In this document: in pieces, positions 35,340 to 44,019 of the stretch
Position numbering within the stretch: the first letter of the stretch is position 1
Layout of the letters: each line of letters starts with the position of its first letter
DNA from: Campylobacter coli
GTDB lineage: Bacteria > Campylobacterota > Campylobacteria > Campylobacterales > Campylobacteraceae
Length of the DNA: 64,000 nucleotides
Direction: 5' to 3'
Assembly: GCA_039516895.1 (NCBI GenBank)
Contig: CP154437.1
Span: forward strand, 62,001-126,000
Position numbers and translations under genes: made by a program
The notes under the pieces: generated by a model
Database searches by the model: none
What the model was told of the DNA's origin: nothing
What the model saw: only the letters and a program-made list of their open reading frames with translations

Positions 35340-36463
35340 TGTTTTTCGGTTTAGAACTTGGGGGACTACAAATTTATTGGTGGGTGATTTTAAGTTTATT
35401 GGGCGGACTTTTGGTCTTTATGTTTTTTGTTCAAGGAGGTCAAACCTTAATTGATGAATTAAGTTCTGATGAACTTGAAAAAACAATGCTTGTAAATTCA
35501 CTTGGCCGTAAATGGGAGCTTGGTTTTACTACTCTTGTGCTTTTTGGTGGTGCTGCTTTTGCTGCTTTTCCACTTTTTTATAGCACAAGTTTTGGTGGAG
35601 CTTATTGGGCTTGGCTTTGTATTTTATTTTGCTTTATTTTGCAAGCTGTTGCTTATGAGTATCGTAAAAAAGAAAACAATGTTTATGGTTCTAAAACCTA
35701 TGAAGTTTTTCTTAAAATTAATGGTTATTTAGGAGTGTTTTTAATCGGGGTTGCAATAAGCAGTTTTTTTAGTGGATCGCATTTTGTATTAAATGAACAC
35801 AATTTTGTTTCTTGGCAAAATCCTTTACGCGGTTTGGAGCTTTTGTTTAATCCTTTTAATTATCTTTTGGGTATTGCTTTGGTGTTTTTATCTAGAATTT
35901 TGGGTGCTGCTTATTTTATGAATAATATCAAAGATGAAAATATTAAAGCAAAAGCTGTTAAAAAACTTAGTATAAATAGTATTTTATTTTTACCTTTTTT
36001 CTTAGGATTTTTGGCATGGATTTTTATAAAAGAAGGTTTTGGAGTAGATGAAAAGGGCATTGTGAGTATGGCTGAAAATGTATATTTATACAATTTTTTA
36101 GATAATATTCTTTTTGCTATTTTATTTATCATTGGAGTTGTATTTGTGCTTTTAGGTATGATACAAGGATCAAAGGGATGTTCTAAAACGATTTTTACTT
36201 TAGGTTTTGGATCGGTTTTAGCTGTTTTTGCTTTATTTTTAAGCATAGGGCTTGGATCAAGTGCTTTTTATCCTTCGCTTAGTGATTTACAAAGTTCTTT
36301 AACCATACACAATGCGAGTTCGAGTTATTACACCCTTAGTGTAATGGCTTATGTATCTTTGCTTGTGCCTTTTGTTTTAGCTTATATTGTTTATGTTTGG
36401 AATGCAATGGATAGAGTAAAAATCACTCGCGAAGAAATGAAAGACAGCGAACACTTATATTAA
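35339..36463 (+). CDS. cydB: Cyanide-insensitive quinol oxidase subunit II
   Basis: 374 residues, all-helical. The start (MFFGLELGGLQIYWWVILSLLGGLL) and the GRKWELGFTTLVLFGGAAFAAFP segment are typical of CydB. Forms the heterodimer with CydA. Followed after 13 bases by a very small membrane ORF. Likely Cj0082. Confidence 0.95.
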   Translation: MFFGLELGGLQIYWWVILSLLGGLLVFMFFVQGGQTLIDELSSDELEKTMLVNSLGRKWELGFTTLVLFGGAAFAAFPLFYSTSFGGAYWAWLCILFCFILQAVAYEYRKKENNVYGSKTYEVFLKINGYLGVFLIGVAISSFFSGSHFVLNEHNFVSWQNPLRGLELLFNPFNYLLGIALVFLSRILGAAYFMNNIKDENIKAKAVKKLSINSILFLPFFLGFLAWIFIKEGFGVDEKGIVSMAENVYLYNFLDNILFAILFIIGVVFVLLGMIQGSKGCSKTIFTLGFGSVLAVFALFLSIGLGSSAFYPSLSDLQSSLTIHNASSSYYTLSVMAYVSLLVPFVLAYIVYVWNAMDRVKITREEMKDSEHLY

Positions 36464-36476
36464 ATGAGGAGAAAAA

Positions 36477-36581
36477 ATGCTACACGCTTTGTTTTTATTG
36501 GTTTGGCCTTTGGTGATTTATGTAAGCTATAAATTTATCATGCTTAATATCAATCAATTAGAAAAAGACAATAAACTATAA
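36477..36581 (+). CDS. Small single-helix oxidase subunit, CydX-like
   Basis: 34 residues, missed by usual length cut-offs. MLHALFLLVWPLVIYVSYK is one membrane helix, and the tail MLNINQLEKDNKL is polar. TGAGGAGAAAAA gives a strong RBS. Position directly after cydB, size and topology match the CydX/CydH-type third subunit that stabilises hemes in bd oxidases. Sequence identity to E. coli CydX is not evident, so function is by analogy. Confidence 0.75.
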   Translation: MLHALFLLVWPLVIYVSYKFIMLNINQLEKDNKL

Positions 36582-36588
36582 AGTTCTT

Positions 36589-36657
36589 AAAGATTTAACC
36601 GATTTAGGATTAAATCTTTTCAAAATATTGCAATTTTGCCCATATTTTATATGGGCA
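36589..36657. terminator. Two hairpins between the cyd operon and the Crp-like gene
   Basis: The first is a 10-bp stem (36589-36598 with 36610-36619) ending in TTTT, suited to the cyd operon. The second is a perfect 9-bp stem TGCCCATAT (36637-36645) with 36649-36657, placed 5 bases past the stop of the convergent regulator gene and able to work in both directions. Confidence 0.7.
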
Positions 36658-36661
36658 TTTA

Positions 36662-37285
36662 TCACAAAGCTTTTAAAAGTGTAATCTCTTTACGATTTTG
36701 CTGAATAAAACCTTCTTTTTGCATTGTTTTTAAAATTCGTGAAATAACCTCTCTAGTGCTACCTAAATGCAAAGCTATTTCTTCATGAGTGAAAGTGATT
36801 TTTCCTTCTTTTGCATTTTCTTTAAGAAACATTTTAACCCTATGATGAAGAGGAGTAAAAAGGGCTTGCTCTAAAATATTGATCAAAGAATTAAAGCGTT
36901 TGGCAATAAGATTAAGAGTGTAATTTGCTATCAAAGGATATTTATCTTTTAGTTGAGAATATATTTTTACAGGAACAACTAAAATTTGAGTATCATCAAA
37001 ACTTTCTAAGGTGAGATTATAAGATATAGTTTCAAAGATACAATGAGAACAAATGACACATTCTTCATTTTGTTTCAGTTTAAAAACAGTGATTTCTTTA
37101 GCATTTTGACCTAAAATAAATGCACGAAATCCCCCTTTTAAAACTATCACAAATCCTAAACAATCATCTAAAATTGTATTTTTGTCAAATTCTTTAAAGT
37201 ATGATTTTTCCACCATAGCTTCAAAGTCTTTGTTTTCAAGATTATAGTTTTTAAAATATTCTTTTAAAATTTTTTCCTTATCCAA
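36662..37285 (-). CDS. Crp/Fnr-family regulator with a CxxCxxC cysteine cluster
   Basis: 207 residues: an N-terminal cyclic-nucleotide-binding-like barrel and a C-terminal winged helix (about 166-192, HEEIALHLGSTREVISRILKTM). The effector domain has Cys42 and the tight cluster Cys76-Cys79-Cys82 (ECVICSHC), suggesting a redox, metal, Fe-S or sulfane-sulfur signal, not cAMP. The start is TTG with AAAGG upstream. Divergent from a Cys-containing DUF2892 gene; a Crp-like palindrome lies between them. I do not recall it at this locus in NCTC 11168. Confidence 0.85.
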   Translation of the reverse strand: MDKEKILKEYFKNYNLENKDFEAMVEKSYFKEFDKNTILDDCLGFVIVLKGGFRAFILGQNAKEITVFKLKQNEECVICSHCIFETISYNLTLESFDDTQILVVPVKIYSQLKDKYPLIANYTLNLIAKRFNSLINILEQALFTPLHHRVKMFLKENAKEGKITFTHEEIALHLGSTREVISRILKTMQKEGFIQQNRKEITLLKAL

Positions 37286-37343
37286 GATAGACTACCTTTG
37301 TGAATTTAATTTTTATTGTATCTTTTTTAGATTAATTATTTTT

Positions 37344-37359
37344 AGTGACTTTTATCACT
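37344..37359. promoter_or_regulatory. Crp-like operator AGTGA-N6-TCACT
   Basis: A perfect inverted repeat with the exact Crp half-site spacing. Its centre (37351.5) lies 41.5 bases upstream of a start predicted from the TATACT box at 37381-37386, the class II activator position, for the DUF2892 gene. It is the obvious binding site for the divergently encoded regulator. Confidence 0.7.
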
Positions 37360-37416
37360 GACAATAAAATTTTTTTTGTTTATACTTTGATTAAATTATA
37401 CAAAAAAGGAGAAGAA

Positions 37417-37617
37417 ATGGGTAAATTAGAAAGAACAATAAGAATAATCCTAGCAATGGTTATCTTTAGTATAGGGGTTTATTATGCGTCTTGGTGGGCT
37501 TTGATAGGATTTATTCCTTTGCTTACAGGTATTTTTGGCGTATGTCCTATAAGGGTTTGGACAGGAAAGCAAGCTTGTCCTTTGGGAGTTTGTCCTATCT
37601 CTAAAAAGAAAGATTAA
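37417..37617 (+). CDS. DUF2892 (YgaP transmembrane-domain) protein
   Basis: 66 residues: two membrane helices (about 8-24 and 27-41), then a short tail with three cysteines (Cys43 in GVCPI, Cys54, Cys59) and a Lys-rich end. AAAGGAG precedes the ATG at 37417; an upstream in-frame ATG at 37345 lies within the operator and is rejected. DUF2892 is the membrane part of rhodanese YgaP, linked to sulfane sulfur or thiocyanate handling, but here it stands alone. Probable target of the adjacent regulator. Confidence 0.8.
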   Translation: MGKLERTIRIILAMVIFSIGVYYASWWALIGFIPLLTGIFGVCPIRVWTGKQACPLGVCPISKKKD

Positions 37618-38306
37618 TCTTTTAAAGCCAAATTTACAGCATCAAGGGCATGGATTAGGGCTGTATCAAAAATCGGAATGCTTGTATCTTTTTGAGAAAT
37701 CAACAATCCAATCTCTGTGCAGCCTAAAACTATACCTTGAGCACCTTCATCTTTTAGTTTTTGGATAATTTTTAGGTATTTTTCTTTAGAATTTTCTTTA
37801 ATTTTCCCCCTACAAAGTTCATTAAAGATGATATCACTTAGTTCTTGCATATCGTTTTGATTTGGAGTAATTGTTTTTATATTTTCTTCTTTTAATACAT
37901 TTTTATAAAAATCTTCCATCATAGTATATTGAGTGCCTAGTAAGCCTATGGTATGTATATTTTGTTGTTTTAGAATTTTAGCTGTACTTTGAGCAATGTG
38001 AACGAGAGGAATTTTTGTATTTTTTTGAATTTGATGAAAAATTTTATGCATGGTGTTGGTGGCAATAAGTATAAAATCAGCTCCACCAAGTTCTAGTTTT
38101 TTAGCACACTCTCCTAAAATTTGTGCAGCTTTTTCCCACTCGCCATTTTTTTGCAAATTTGCTATTTCTTCAAAATTGACACTATAGAGTAAAATTTTTG
38201 CGGAATTTAAATTGCCTAGTTGTTTGTTAATGGCTTCGTTTATAGTTTTATAGTAAGTGATGGTGCTTTCAAAACTCATTCCACCTATAATACCTATCGT
38301 TTTCAC
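37614..38306 (-). CDS. Aspartate/glutamate racemase family enzyme
   Basis: 230 residues. IGIIGGMSFESTITYY at the start and GCTEIGLL near 195 (Cys196) are the family signatures. The first catalytic position is Thr83 (ATNTMHK) in place of the usual Cys. E. coli YgeA, an L-Asp/Glu-specific racemase, has the same Thr/Cys pairing as I recall it. Start: GTG at 38306 with AAGGAG upstream, not the farther ATG. Overlaps the convergent DUF2892 stop by 4 bases. Likely Cj0085c. Confidence 0.88.
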   Translation of the reverse strand: MKTIGIIGGMSFESTITYYKTINEAINKQLGNLNSAKILLYSVNFEEIANLQKNGEWEKAAQILGECAKKLELGGADFILIATNTMHKIFHQIQKNTKIPLVHIAQSTAKILKQQNIHTIGLLGTQYTMMEDFYKNVLKEENIKTITPNQNDMQELSDIIFNELCRGKIKENSKEKYLKIIQKLKDEGAQGIVLGCTEIGLLISQKDTSIPIFDTALIHALDAVNLALKD

Positions 38307-38406
38307 CTTTATCTCCTTAAATTTTTTATATTTTAACGATAAATTATACAAATTTATATTAATTGTTTTATTTTTAAATTGTTAAGAAAATATTTATATA
38401 ATTTTT

Positions 38407-39102
38407 CTAAGCCAACTGCCAATTTATAGGTTTTTTTCCTAAATTTTTTAAAATTTCATTAGCTTTTGAAAAATGTTTACAACCTAAAAAGCCTGTTCTA
38501 GCTAGTGGGCTAGGATGTGCTGCTTCTAAAATAAAATGTTTTTTTGTATCGATTAAAGCTTTTTTGGATTTTGCATAATTTCCCCAAAGCATAAAAATAA
38601 GTCCTGATTTTTCAAGACTTAGTTTTGATATCACCGCATCGCTAAATTCTTGCCAACCCCATGAACTATGGCTTGCAGGTTTTCCTGCTTCAACACTAAG
38701 AATGGAATTTAAAAGTAAAACCCCTTGCTTTGCCCAAGAACTTAAATCCCCGCTTTTAGAGGGTTCTATATCAAGATCTGCTTTTAATTCTTTATAAATA
38801 TTTAAAAGACTGGGCGGAATTTTGATCCCATAAGGCACAGAAAAACTAAGTCCCATAGCTTGATTGGGTTGATGGTAAGGATCTTGTCCTAAAAGTACAA
38901 TTTTAAGCTCGTTTAAAGGAGTAAGATTAAAAGCATTAAAAGTCAAATTTGAAGGAGGATAGATGATAGCTTTATTGTTTAAAGCTTGTATATAATGTTT
39001 TTTGATTTCTAAAAAATAGCTTTTACTAAATTCTTCTTTTAAAAATTCTTTCCAATCGTTATTTATTTTAATATCGTCAATGTTTATAGTAATTTCTTTC
39101 AT
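38407..39102 (-). CDS. ung: Uracil-DNA glycosylase
   Basis: 231 residues, family 1 UDG. The water-activating motif GQDPYHQPNQAMGLSF and the C-terminal HPSPLA loop are both intact. It removes uracil from DNA in base excision repair. The ORF extends to 39189, but GGAAG sits before the ATG at 39102, and the extra 29 residues are hydrophobic and unlike the family. Likely Cj0086c. Confidence 0.95.
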   Translation of the reverse strand: MKEITINIDDIKINNDWKEFLKEEFSKSYFLEIKKHYIQALNNKAIIYPPSNLTFNAFNLTPLNELKIVLLGQDPYHQPNQAMGLSFSVPYGIKIPPSLLNIYKELKADLDIEPSKSGDLSSWAKQGVLLLNSILSVEAGKPASHSSWGWQEFSDAVISKLSLEKSGLIFMLWGNYAKSKKALIDTKKHFILEAAHPSPLARTGFLGCKHFSKANEILKNLGKKPINWQLA

Positions 39103-39269
39103 AAAAACTTCCAAAAATAAACTAAAGGTATATTTTATCAAATAAGCTAAGAAAAATATATTAATTTTTACTGAAATAAATAAAATCAATTGATAAATAA
39201 AAATTAAATATAAAAAGAGTTAAATTGTCCTAAAAGTCTATTTTATAGTATTTTTAAAGAATTAATATT

Positions 39270-39309
39270 ATTAACCAATTATTAACCAAAATTACAATAT
39301 GATTATACT
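39270..39309 (+). promoter_or_regulatory. aspA promoter with an 11-bp-spaced direct repeat
   Basis: ATTAACCA occurs at 39270-39277 and again at 39281-39288, one helical turn apart, followed by a TATACT -10 box at 39304-39309. The arrangement is typical of a response-regulator site overlapping the -35 region. A small hairpin (39318-39324 with 39331-39337) lies in the leader before the ATG at 39365. Confidence 0.6.
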
Positions 39310-39364
39310 GATATGAGTACAAGCAGCAAAGCTTGTATAAAAAATTAAACAAGAAAGGTTTCAA

Positions 39365-40771
39365 ATGGGAACAAGAAAAGAGCACGATTTTATCGGGGAA
39401 TTAGAAATTTCTGATGAGGTTTATTATGGAGTGCAAACCTTTAGAGCGGTGGAAAATTTTAATATTTCACACGAGAGGTTAAAGGATTTCCCACGCTTTG
39501 TAAGAGCTTTAGCAAGGGTTAAAAAAGCAGCTGCTATGGCAAATTATGAATTAGGTCTTTTAGATAAAGATATCCAAGATGCTATCATTAAAGCTTGCGA
39601 TAAAATTTTAGAGGGCGGATATTATGATCAATTTGTAGTTGATATGATACAAGGTGGAGCTGGAACAAGTACAAATATGAATGCCAATGAAGTTATAGCC
39701 AATATAGCACTTGAGCTTATGGGCCATAAAAAAGGTGAGTATCAATACCTTCATCCAAACGATCATGTAAATTTAAGCCAAAGTACAAATGATGCTTATC
39801 CTACTGCTTTGCATCTTGCTTTGCATGATTATCTAAGTGATTTAGCAAAAGCTATGGAGCATCTTAAAAAGGCTTATGAGAGAAAAGCAGAAGAATTTAA
39901 AGATGTATTAAAAATGGGTAGAACTCAACTTCAAGATGCAGTACCTATGACTTTGGGTCGCGAGTTTAAAACTTTTGCTGTGATGATGGGTGAAGATATA
40001 CAAAGAGTTTTAGAAGCTAGAAAACTAATTTTAGAAATCAATCTAGGTGGAACAGCTATAGGAACAGGTATTAATTCTCATCCTAATTATCCAAAAGTAG
40101 TAGAAAGAAAAATAAGAGAAGTAACCGGCTTTGAATACACTGTGGCAGAAGATCTTATCGAAGCAACTCAAGATACAGGAGCTTATGTCCAAATTTCAGG
40201 TGTTTTAAAACGCGTTGCCACAAAACTTTCTAAAGTATGTAATGACTTAAGACTTTTAAGCAGTGGTCCAAAATGCGGTCTTAATGAAATCAATTTGCCA
40301 AAAATGCAACCAGGTAGCTCTATCATGCCAGGTAAAGTAAATCCTGTTATCCCTGAGGTTGTAAATCAAGTTTGTTACGCAGTAATTGGAGCAGATGTAA
40401 CCGTTACTTTTGCAAGTGAAGGCGGACAATTACAGCTTAATGTTTTTGAACCTGTAATTGCTTATAGCTTGTTTAATTCTATTGTTATGCTTGAAAAAGC
40501 AATGCATACTTTAGCAGATAAATGTATAGATGGCATTAGTGCTAATGAAAAAATTTGTTCTGATTTTGTTTATAACTCAGTAGGAATCGTAACTGCTTTA
40601 AATCCTTATATAGGTTATGAAAATTCAGCCAGCATTGCTAAAGAGGCTATGAGTACAGGTAAAAAAGTAGCTGATATCGCACTTGAAAGAGGGCTTTTAA
40701 GTAAGGAACAAATTGATGAAATTTTAACTCCTGCAAATATGTTAAATCCACATATGGAAGCTAAAAAATAA
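39365..40771 (+). CDS. aspA: Aspartate ammonia-lyase
   Basis: 468 residues. Converts aspartate to fumarate and ammonia, letting Campylobacter use aspartate as carbon and as a source of fumarate for respiration. Superfamily signature GSSIMPGKVNP holds the catalytic loop serine; TSTNMNANEVIAN and GRTQLQDAVP are the other active-site segments. AAGAAAGG precedes the ATG. Followed after 15 bases by dcuA. Likely Cj0087. Confidence 0.97.
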   Translation: MGTRKEHDFIGELEISDEVYYGVQTFRAVENFNISHERLKDFPRFVRALARVKKAAAMANYELGLLDKDIQDAIIKACDKILEGGYYDQFVVDMIQGGAGTSTNMNANEVIANIALELMGHKKGEYQYLHPNDHVNLSQSTNDAYPTALHLALHDYLSDLAKAMEHLKKAYERKAEEFKDVLKMGRTQLQDAVPMTLGREFKTFAVMMGEDIQRVLEARKLILEINLGGTAIGTGINSHPNYPKVVERKIREVTGFEYTVAEDLIEATQDTGAYVQISGVLKRVATKLSKVCNDLRLLSSGPKCGLNEINLPKMQPGSSIMPGKVNPVIPEVVNQVCYAVIGADVTVTFASEGGQLQLNVFEPVIAYSLFNSIVMLEKAMHTLADKCIDGISANEKICSDFVYNSVGIVTALNPYIGYENSASIAKEAMSTGKKVADIALERGLLSKEQIDEILTPANMLNPHMEAKK

Positions 40772-40786
40772 TATAAAGGCTAGCCA

Positions 40787-42127
40787 ATGGATACAATAAT
40801 GATAATTTTGCAAATAATCGTTCTCCTTGGAGCAATTTTTATAGGAATTCGCTTAGGAGGTATAGCCATAGGCTATGCAGGAGGACTTGGTGTTGTTGTT
40901 TTGGGGCTTGTTTTGGGAATGAAACCAGGAAATATTCCTTGGGATGTAATTTTAATCATAGCTGCAGCTATTGCAGCTATTTCTGCGATGCAACAAGCTG
41001 GTGGGCTTGATTATATGGTTAGGGTTACAGAAAAAATTTTAAGATCTAAGCCTAAATTTATTAATTATCTTGCCCCAGCTTGCGGATGGTTGCTTACTAT
41101 CTTGGCAGGAACGGGAAATGCTGTATTTTCTTTAATGCCTGTTGTAGTTGATGTGGCAAAATCTCAAAATATCAAACCAAGTGCCCCGCTTTCGTTGATG
41201 GTCGTATCTTCGCAAATTGGTATCACCGCATCTCCTGTAAGTGCGGCTGTGGTTTATATGAGCGGGGTTTTAGAACCACTAGGATGGAATTATCCAACCT
41301 TGATTGGAATTTGGATAGGTACTACTTTTATAGCTTGCATGATAACTGCTTTTATAGTGAGTTTAATCACTCCTATGGATTTAAGCAAAGATCCAGTTTA
41401 TCAAGAACGCTTAAAAGCAGGTCTTGTTAAAGATGCAGGTGCTATCTTACATGGCGAGGATAAGCCAGGTGCTAAACTTTCAGTAGGAATTTTTCTTATT
41501 ACTGTTTTAGCGGTTGTGCTTTATGCAACTGCGATTTCAAGCAATATTAAATGGATTGATCCAGTAATTGTTCCAAGAGATGCAGCTATCATGAGCTTTT
41601 TGCTTACTGCGGCGACTTTGATTACTTGGCTTTGCAAGGTTGAACCTGGTAAGATTCTTGATACAAGCGTCTTTAAAAGTGGTATGACAGCTTGCATTTG
41701 TGTTTTTGGTGTAGCATGGCTTGGAAATACTTTTGTTGCAGGGCATGAAGCTTCTATTAAAGAAGTAGCAGGTGATTGGGTAAAACAAAGCCCAGCTATG
41801 CTTGCGGTGGCTTTTTTCTTTGCAAGTATGCTTTTATATTCTCAAGCGGCAACTGCAAAGGCTATTGTACCTGTAATCGTTACTGCTTTAGGAATTAGCG
41901 CAACAAATCCACAGGATTCTTATATGCTTGTAGCTTGTTTTGCGGCAGTTTCAGCACTTTTTGTGCTTCCGACTTATCCTACTTTATTAGGTGCTGTGCA
42001 AATGGATGATACAGGTACTACTAGAATCGGAAAATTTATCTTCAATCACTCTTTCTTTATACCAGGAGTTTTAGCTATCGCAATCGCTGTAGCTTTAGGC
42101 TTTGTAGCCGCTCCTATGTTAATGTAG
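40787..42127 (+). CDS. dcuA: Anaerobic C4-dicarboxylate transporter DcuA
   Basis: 446 residues, about ten helices, Dcu family. It exchanges aspartate or fumarate for succinate, so it supplies AspA and exports the product of fumarate respiration. Typical segments: GGIAIGYAGGLGVVVLGL at the start and GTGNAVFSLMPVVVDVAK. Same transcript as aspA. Likely Cj0088. Confidence 0.95.
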   Translation: MDTIMIILQIIVLLGAIFIGIRLGGIAIGYAGGLGVVVLGLVLGMKPGNIPWDVILIIAAAIAAISAMQQAGGLDYMVRVTEKILRSKPKFINYLAPACGWLLTILAGTGNAVFSLMPVVVDVAKSQNIKPSAPLSLMVVSSQIGITASPVSAAVVYMSGVLEPLGWNYPTLIGIWIGTTFIACMITAFIVSLITPMDLSKDPVYQERLKAGLVKDAGAILHGEDKPGAKLSVGIFLITVLAVVLYATAISSNIKWIDPVIVPRDAAIMSFLLTAATLITWLCKVEPGKILDTSVFKSGMTACICVFGVAWLGNTFVAGHEASIKEVAGDWVKQSPAMLAVAFFFASMLLYSQAATAKAIVPVIVTALGISATNPQDSYMLVACFAAVSALFVLPTYPTLLGAVQMDDTGTTRIGKFIFNHSFFIPGVLAIAIAVALGFVAAPMLM

Positions 42128-42166
42128 TTATTGATCCTGAGTTTTTAACTCGGGATTAAATAACTA
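42125..42166 (+). terminator. Terminator of aspA-dcuA
   Basis: A long hairpin: TAGTTATT and AATAACTA form the base, GATCCTGAGTT and AACTCGGGAT the upper arms (one G-U pair). It starts at the dcuA stop codon and is followed by AAAAATTTTTT. Confidence 0.75.
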
Positions 42167-42203
42167 TAAAAATTTTTTATATCAACTTAAGAATAAAATA
42201 TGC

Positions 42204-42209
42204 TATAAT
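42204..42209 (+). promoter_or_regulatory. -10 box of the lipoprotein cluster
   Basis: TGCTATAAT, an extended -10 with perfect TATAAT, 34 bases before the ATG at 42244 and after the dcuA terminator. Confidence 0.65.
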
Positions 42210-42243
42210 TCCTTTTTCAATTTCGTCTAAGGAGAAAAAGCTT

Positions 42244-43608
42244 ATGAAAGTAAAATTTGGTCTAATTGCATTAAGTACAGCAAGTTGTCTAATTTTTGCA
42301 GCTTGTGCAAATCAAGTAAAGCAAAATAGCTCTTTTGAAAATGCTTTAGTACAAAAGTACTGCGGGGATGATTTTTTTAATCAAAATTTGGACAAAATTA
42401 ACAAAAATGATGATGTAATCTATACGGGTTTAAATGCAGGCTTGGTAGCAAGAAATTGTGGAGATTTTAACAAAAGTAATGTGTTTTTTGATGCCGCTGA
42501 AGAATCTTACAAATATGATGTTGATTTGGAAAATGTAGGAAAGAAAGGTGCTAAATTGGTAGCAACTACATTGGTCAATGATACCATTGTTGATTATGAA
42601 GGTTCGTTGTATGAAAGAATTATGGTTAATGTCTATAAAGGTTTAAATTTTATGAGTTTAGATAATTATGCTGACGCTAGAGTAGAATTTAACCGCGCTT
42701 TAATGAGACAAGATAAAGCGAAAGAATATTTTGCTAAAGAAATAGAAAAAAATCGTAAAGATTTAGAAGAAGCTAAAAAAGATCCAAATTATGATAAAAA
42801 TATGAATGAAAATTCGAAAGTGATTTCACAGCAATATGATAATTTATTTAAAGAATTTGACACAACTAAAAAATTTGTAAATCCTTACGCAACTTATCTT
42901 GCTTCGGTATTTTTCTTTATGGATAATGATTATAGAAGAGCTGCAGATTTGTTTAGAGAAGTGGCGATTATTAATCCCCATAACCAAGAAATCAAAAAAG
43001 AAGTAAAAGTATTTAATGATCGTGCAAAAAAAGTTGCAACTAAAAAAGATAAAAAATATGTTTTTGTTGTATATGAAAATGGTATGGGTGTTGTAAAAGA
43101 TGATTTTACTTTAACATTGCCTTTTATAGTGGATAAAAAAATTGTTAGCACAAGTATTGCGCTTCAAACTTTGAAAAAAAGAGAATCATCTTTTGCTAGT
43201 CTAAAAGTAAATGATGTTGATACAACAGAGATTGTTAATTTAGACGATATTGTAGCTACTGAATTTAAAATTAATATGCCCGCAATGATCGCTAAAGCAT
43301 TGGCTCAAACTATAGCTAAAACCACGTTAAATTTAGCTGTTGCAAATAACGATTCTACGGGTGGGTGGTTGACTTTAGCAAGTTCTGTGGCAACTGCGGC
43401 AACAAATTCAGCTGATGTTCGCTCGTGGAGAGGCTTGCCTAAAAGTATTTCAGTGGCTATGATAGAAAATTCCGGAAATATAAGCATTAAAAACCCACAA
43501 GGTCAAGAAATTTATAGCCATGTTCTTGAAAAAAACAAAAATGCTTTAATTATTGTTCGTTCTTTTGCACCTTATTTGCCAAATAGTGTAGACTTAATTC
43601 AGAAATAA
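42244..43608 (+). CDS. Lipoprotein with TPR-like helices, COG3014 type
   Basis: 454 residues. Signal peptide with lipobox ending at Cys21 (LIFAAC). A helical repeat region follows (FNKSNVFFDAAEESYKYD, YADARVEFNRALMRQDKAK, YRRAADLFREVAIINPHN), then a C-terminal beta-rich domain. First of five envelope genes on one strand. COG3014 lipoproteins occur beside LpoB-like genes in gammaproteobacteria too, suggesting peptidoglycan or outer-membrane assembly work. Likely Cj0089. Confidence 0.85.
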   Translation: MKVKFGLIALSTASCLIFAACANQVKQNSSFENALVQKYCGDDFFNQNLDKINKNDDVIYTGLNAGLVARNCGDFNKSNVFFDAAEESYKYDVDLENVGKKGAKLVATTLVNDTIVDYEGSLYERIMVNVYKGLNFMSLDNYADARVEFNRALMRQDKAKEYFAKEIEKNRKDLEEAKKDPNYDKNMNENSKVISQQYDNLFKEFDTTKKFVNPYATYLASVFFFMDNDYRRAADLFREVAIINPHNQEIKKEVKVFNDRAKKVATKKDKKYVFVVYENGMGVVKDDFTLTLPFIVDKKIVSTSIALQTLKKRESSFASLKVNDVDTTEIVNLDDIVATEFKINMPAMIAKALAQTIAKTTLNLAVANNDSTGGWLTLASSVATAATNSADVRSWRGLPKSISVAMIENSGNISIKNPQGQEIYSHVLEKNKNALIIVRSFAPYLPNSVDLIQK

Positions 43609-43620
43609 GGTTTTTTATAG

Positions 43621-43992
43621 ATGAATAAATTGTTTTTAATTGTTGTATCAATTTTTTTAGGGGCTTGTGGCCCTACTTATCAAATCGGTACAAGTGTTCC
43701 TAATGGTGTAGTTTTAAGTTCAACTTTGCCAAATAGTTTAGTAAAGCAGTTTCAAAAGCGTTTAAATAGTAATGGTTATTTAGAATTTGAAGTGATTTTA
43801 CGCAGCACTTTTGCTAAAGATATAATTTATAAAGTGGATTGGTTAGATAAAGATGGTTTTGTACTCCGAGATGTTTTAACTGAGGATTATCAAGTTCTTA
43901 GAATTCCGGCGGGACAAGAGGTGATTCTTCGTAAGCTTGCACCTGATATAAGAGCGAAGGATTTTAGATTGGAAATTAAAGCAAAAAATTAA
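43621..43992 (+). CDS. Small lipoprotein, YcfL/DUF1425-like
   Basis: 123 residues. Lipobox FLGAC (Cys16) followed by a single beta-sandwich-like domain. YKVDWLDKDGFVLRD resembles the YcfL (DUF1425) core. E. coli ycfL sits next to lpoB, and here an LpoB-like gene follows directly, supporting the assignment. Likely Cj0090. Confidence 0.8.
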   Translation: MNKLFLIVVSIFLGACGPTYQIGTSVPNGVVLSSTLPNSLVKQFQKRLNSNGYLEFEVILRSTFAKDIIYKVDWLDKDGFVLRDVLTEDYQVLRIPAGQEVILRKLAPDIRAKDFRLEIKAKN

Positions 43993-44019
43993 TCTTATTT
44001 TACAGAAAGGATAAAAATT

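Noticed and set aside
39103-39189. N-terminal extension of Ung
   Set aside because: The extra residues are hydrophobic, lack a ribosome site at the farther ATG, and are absent from family 1 UDGs; GGAAG marks the start at 39102.
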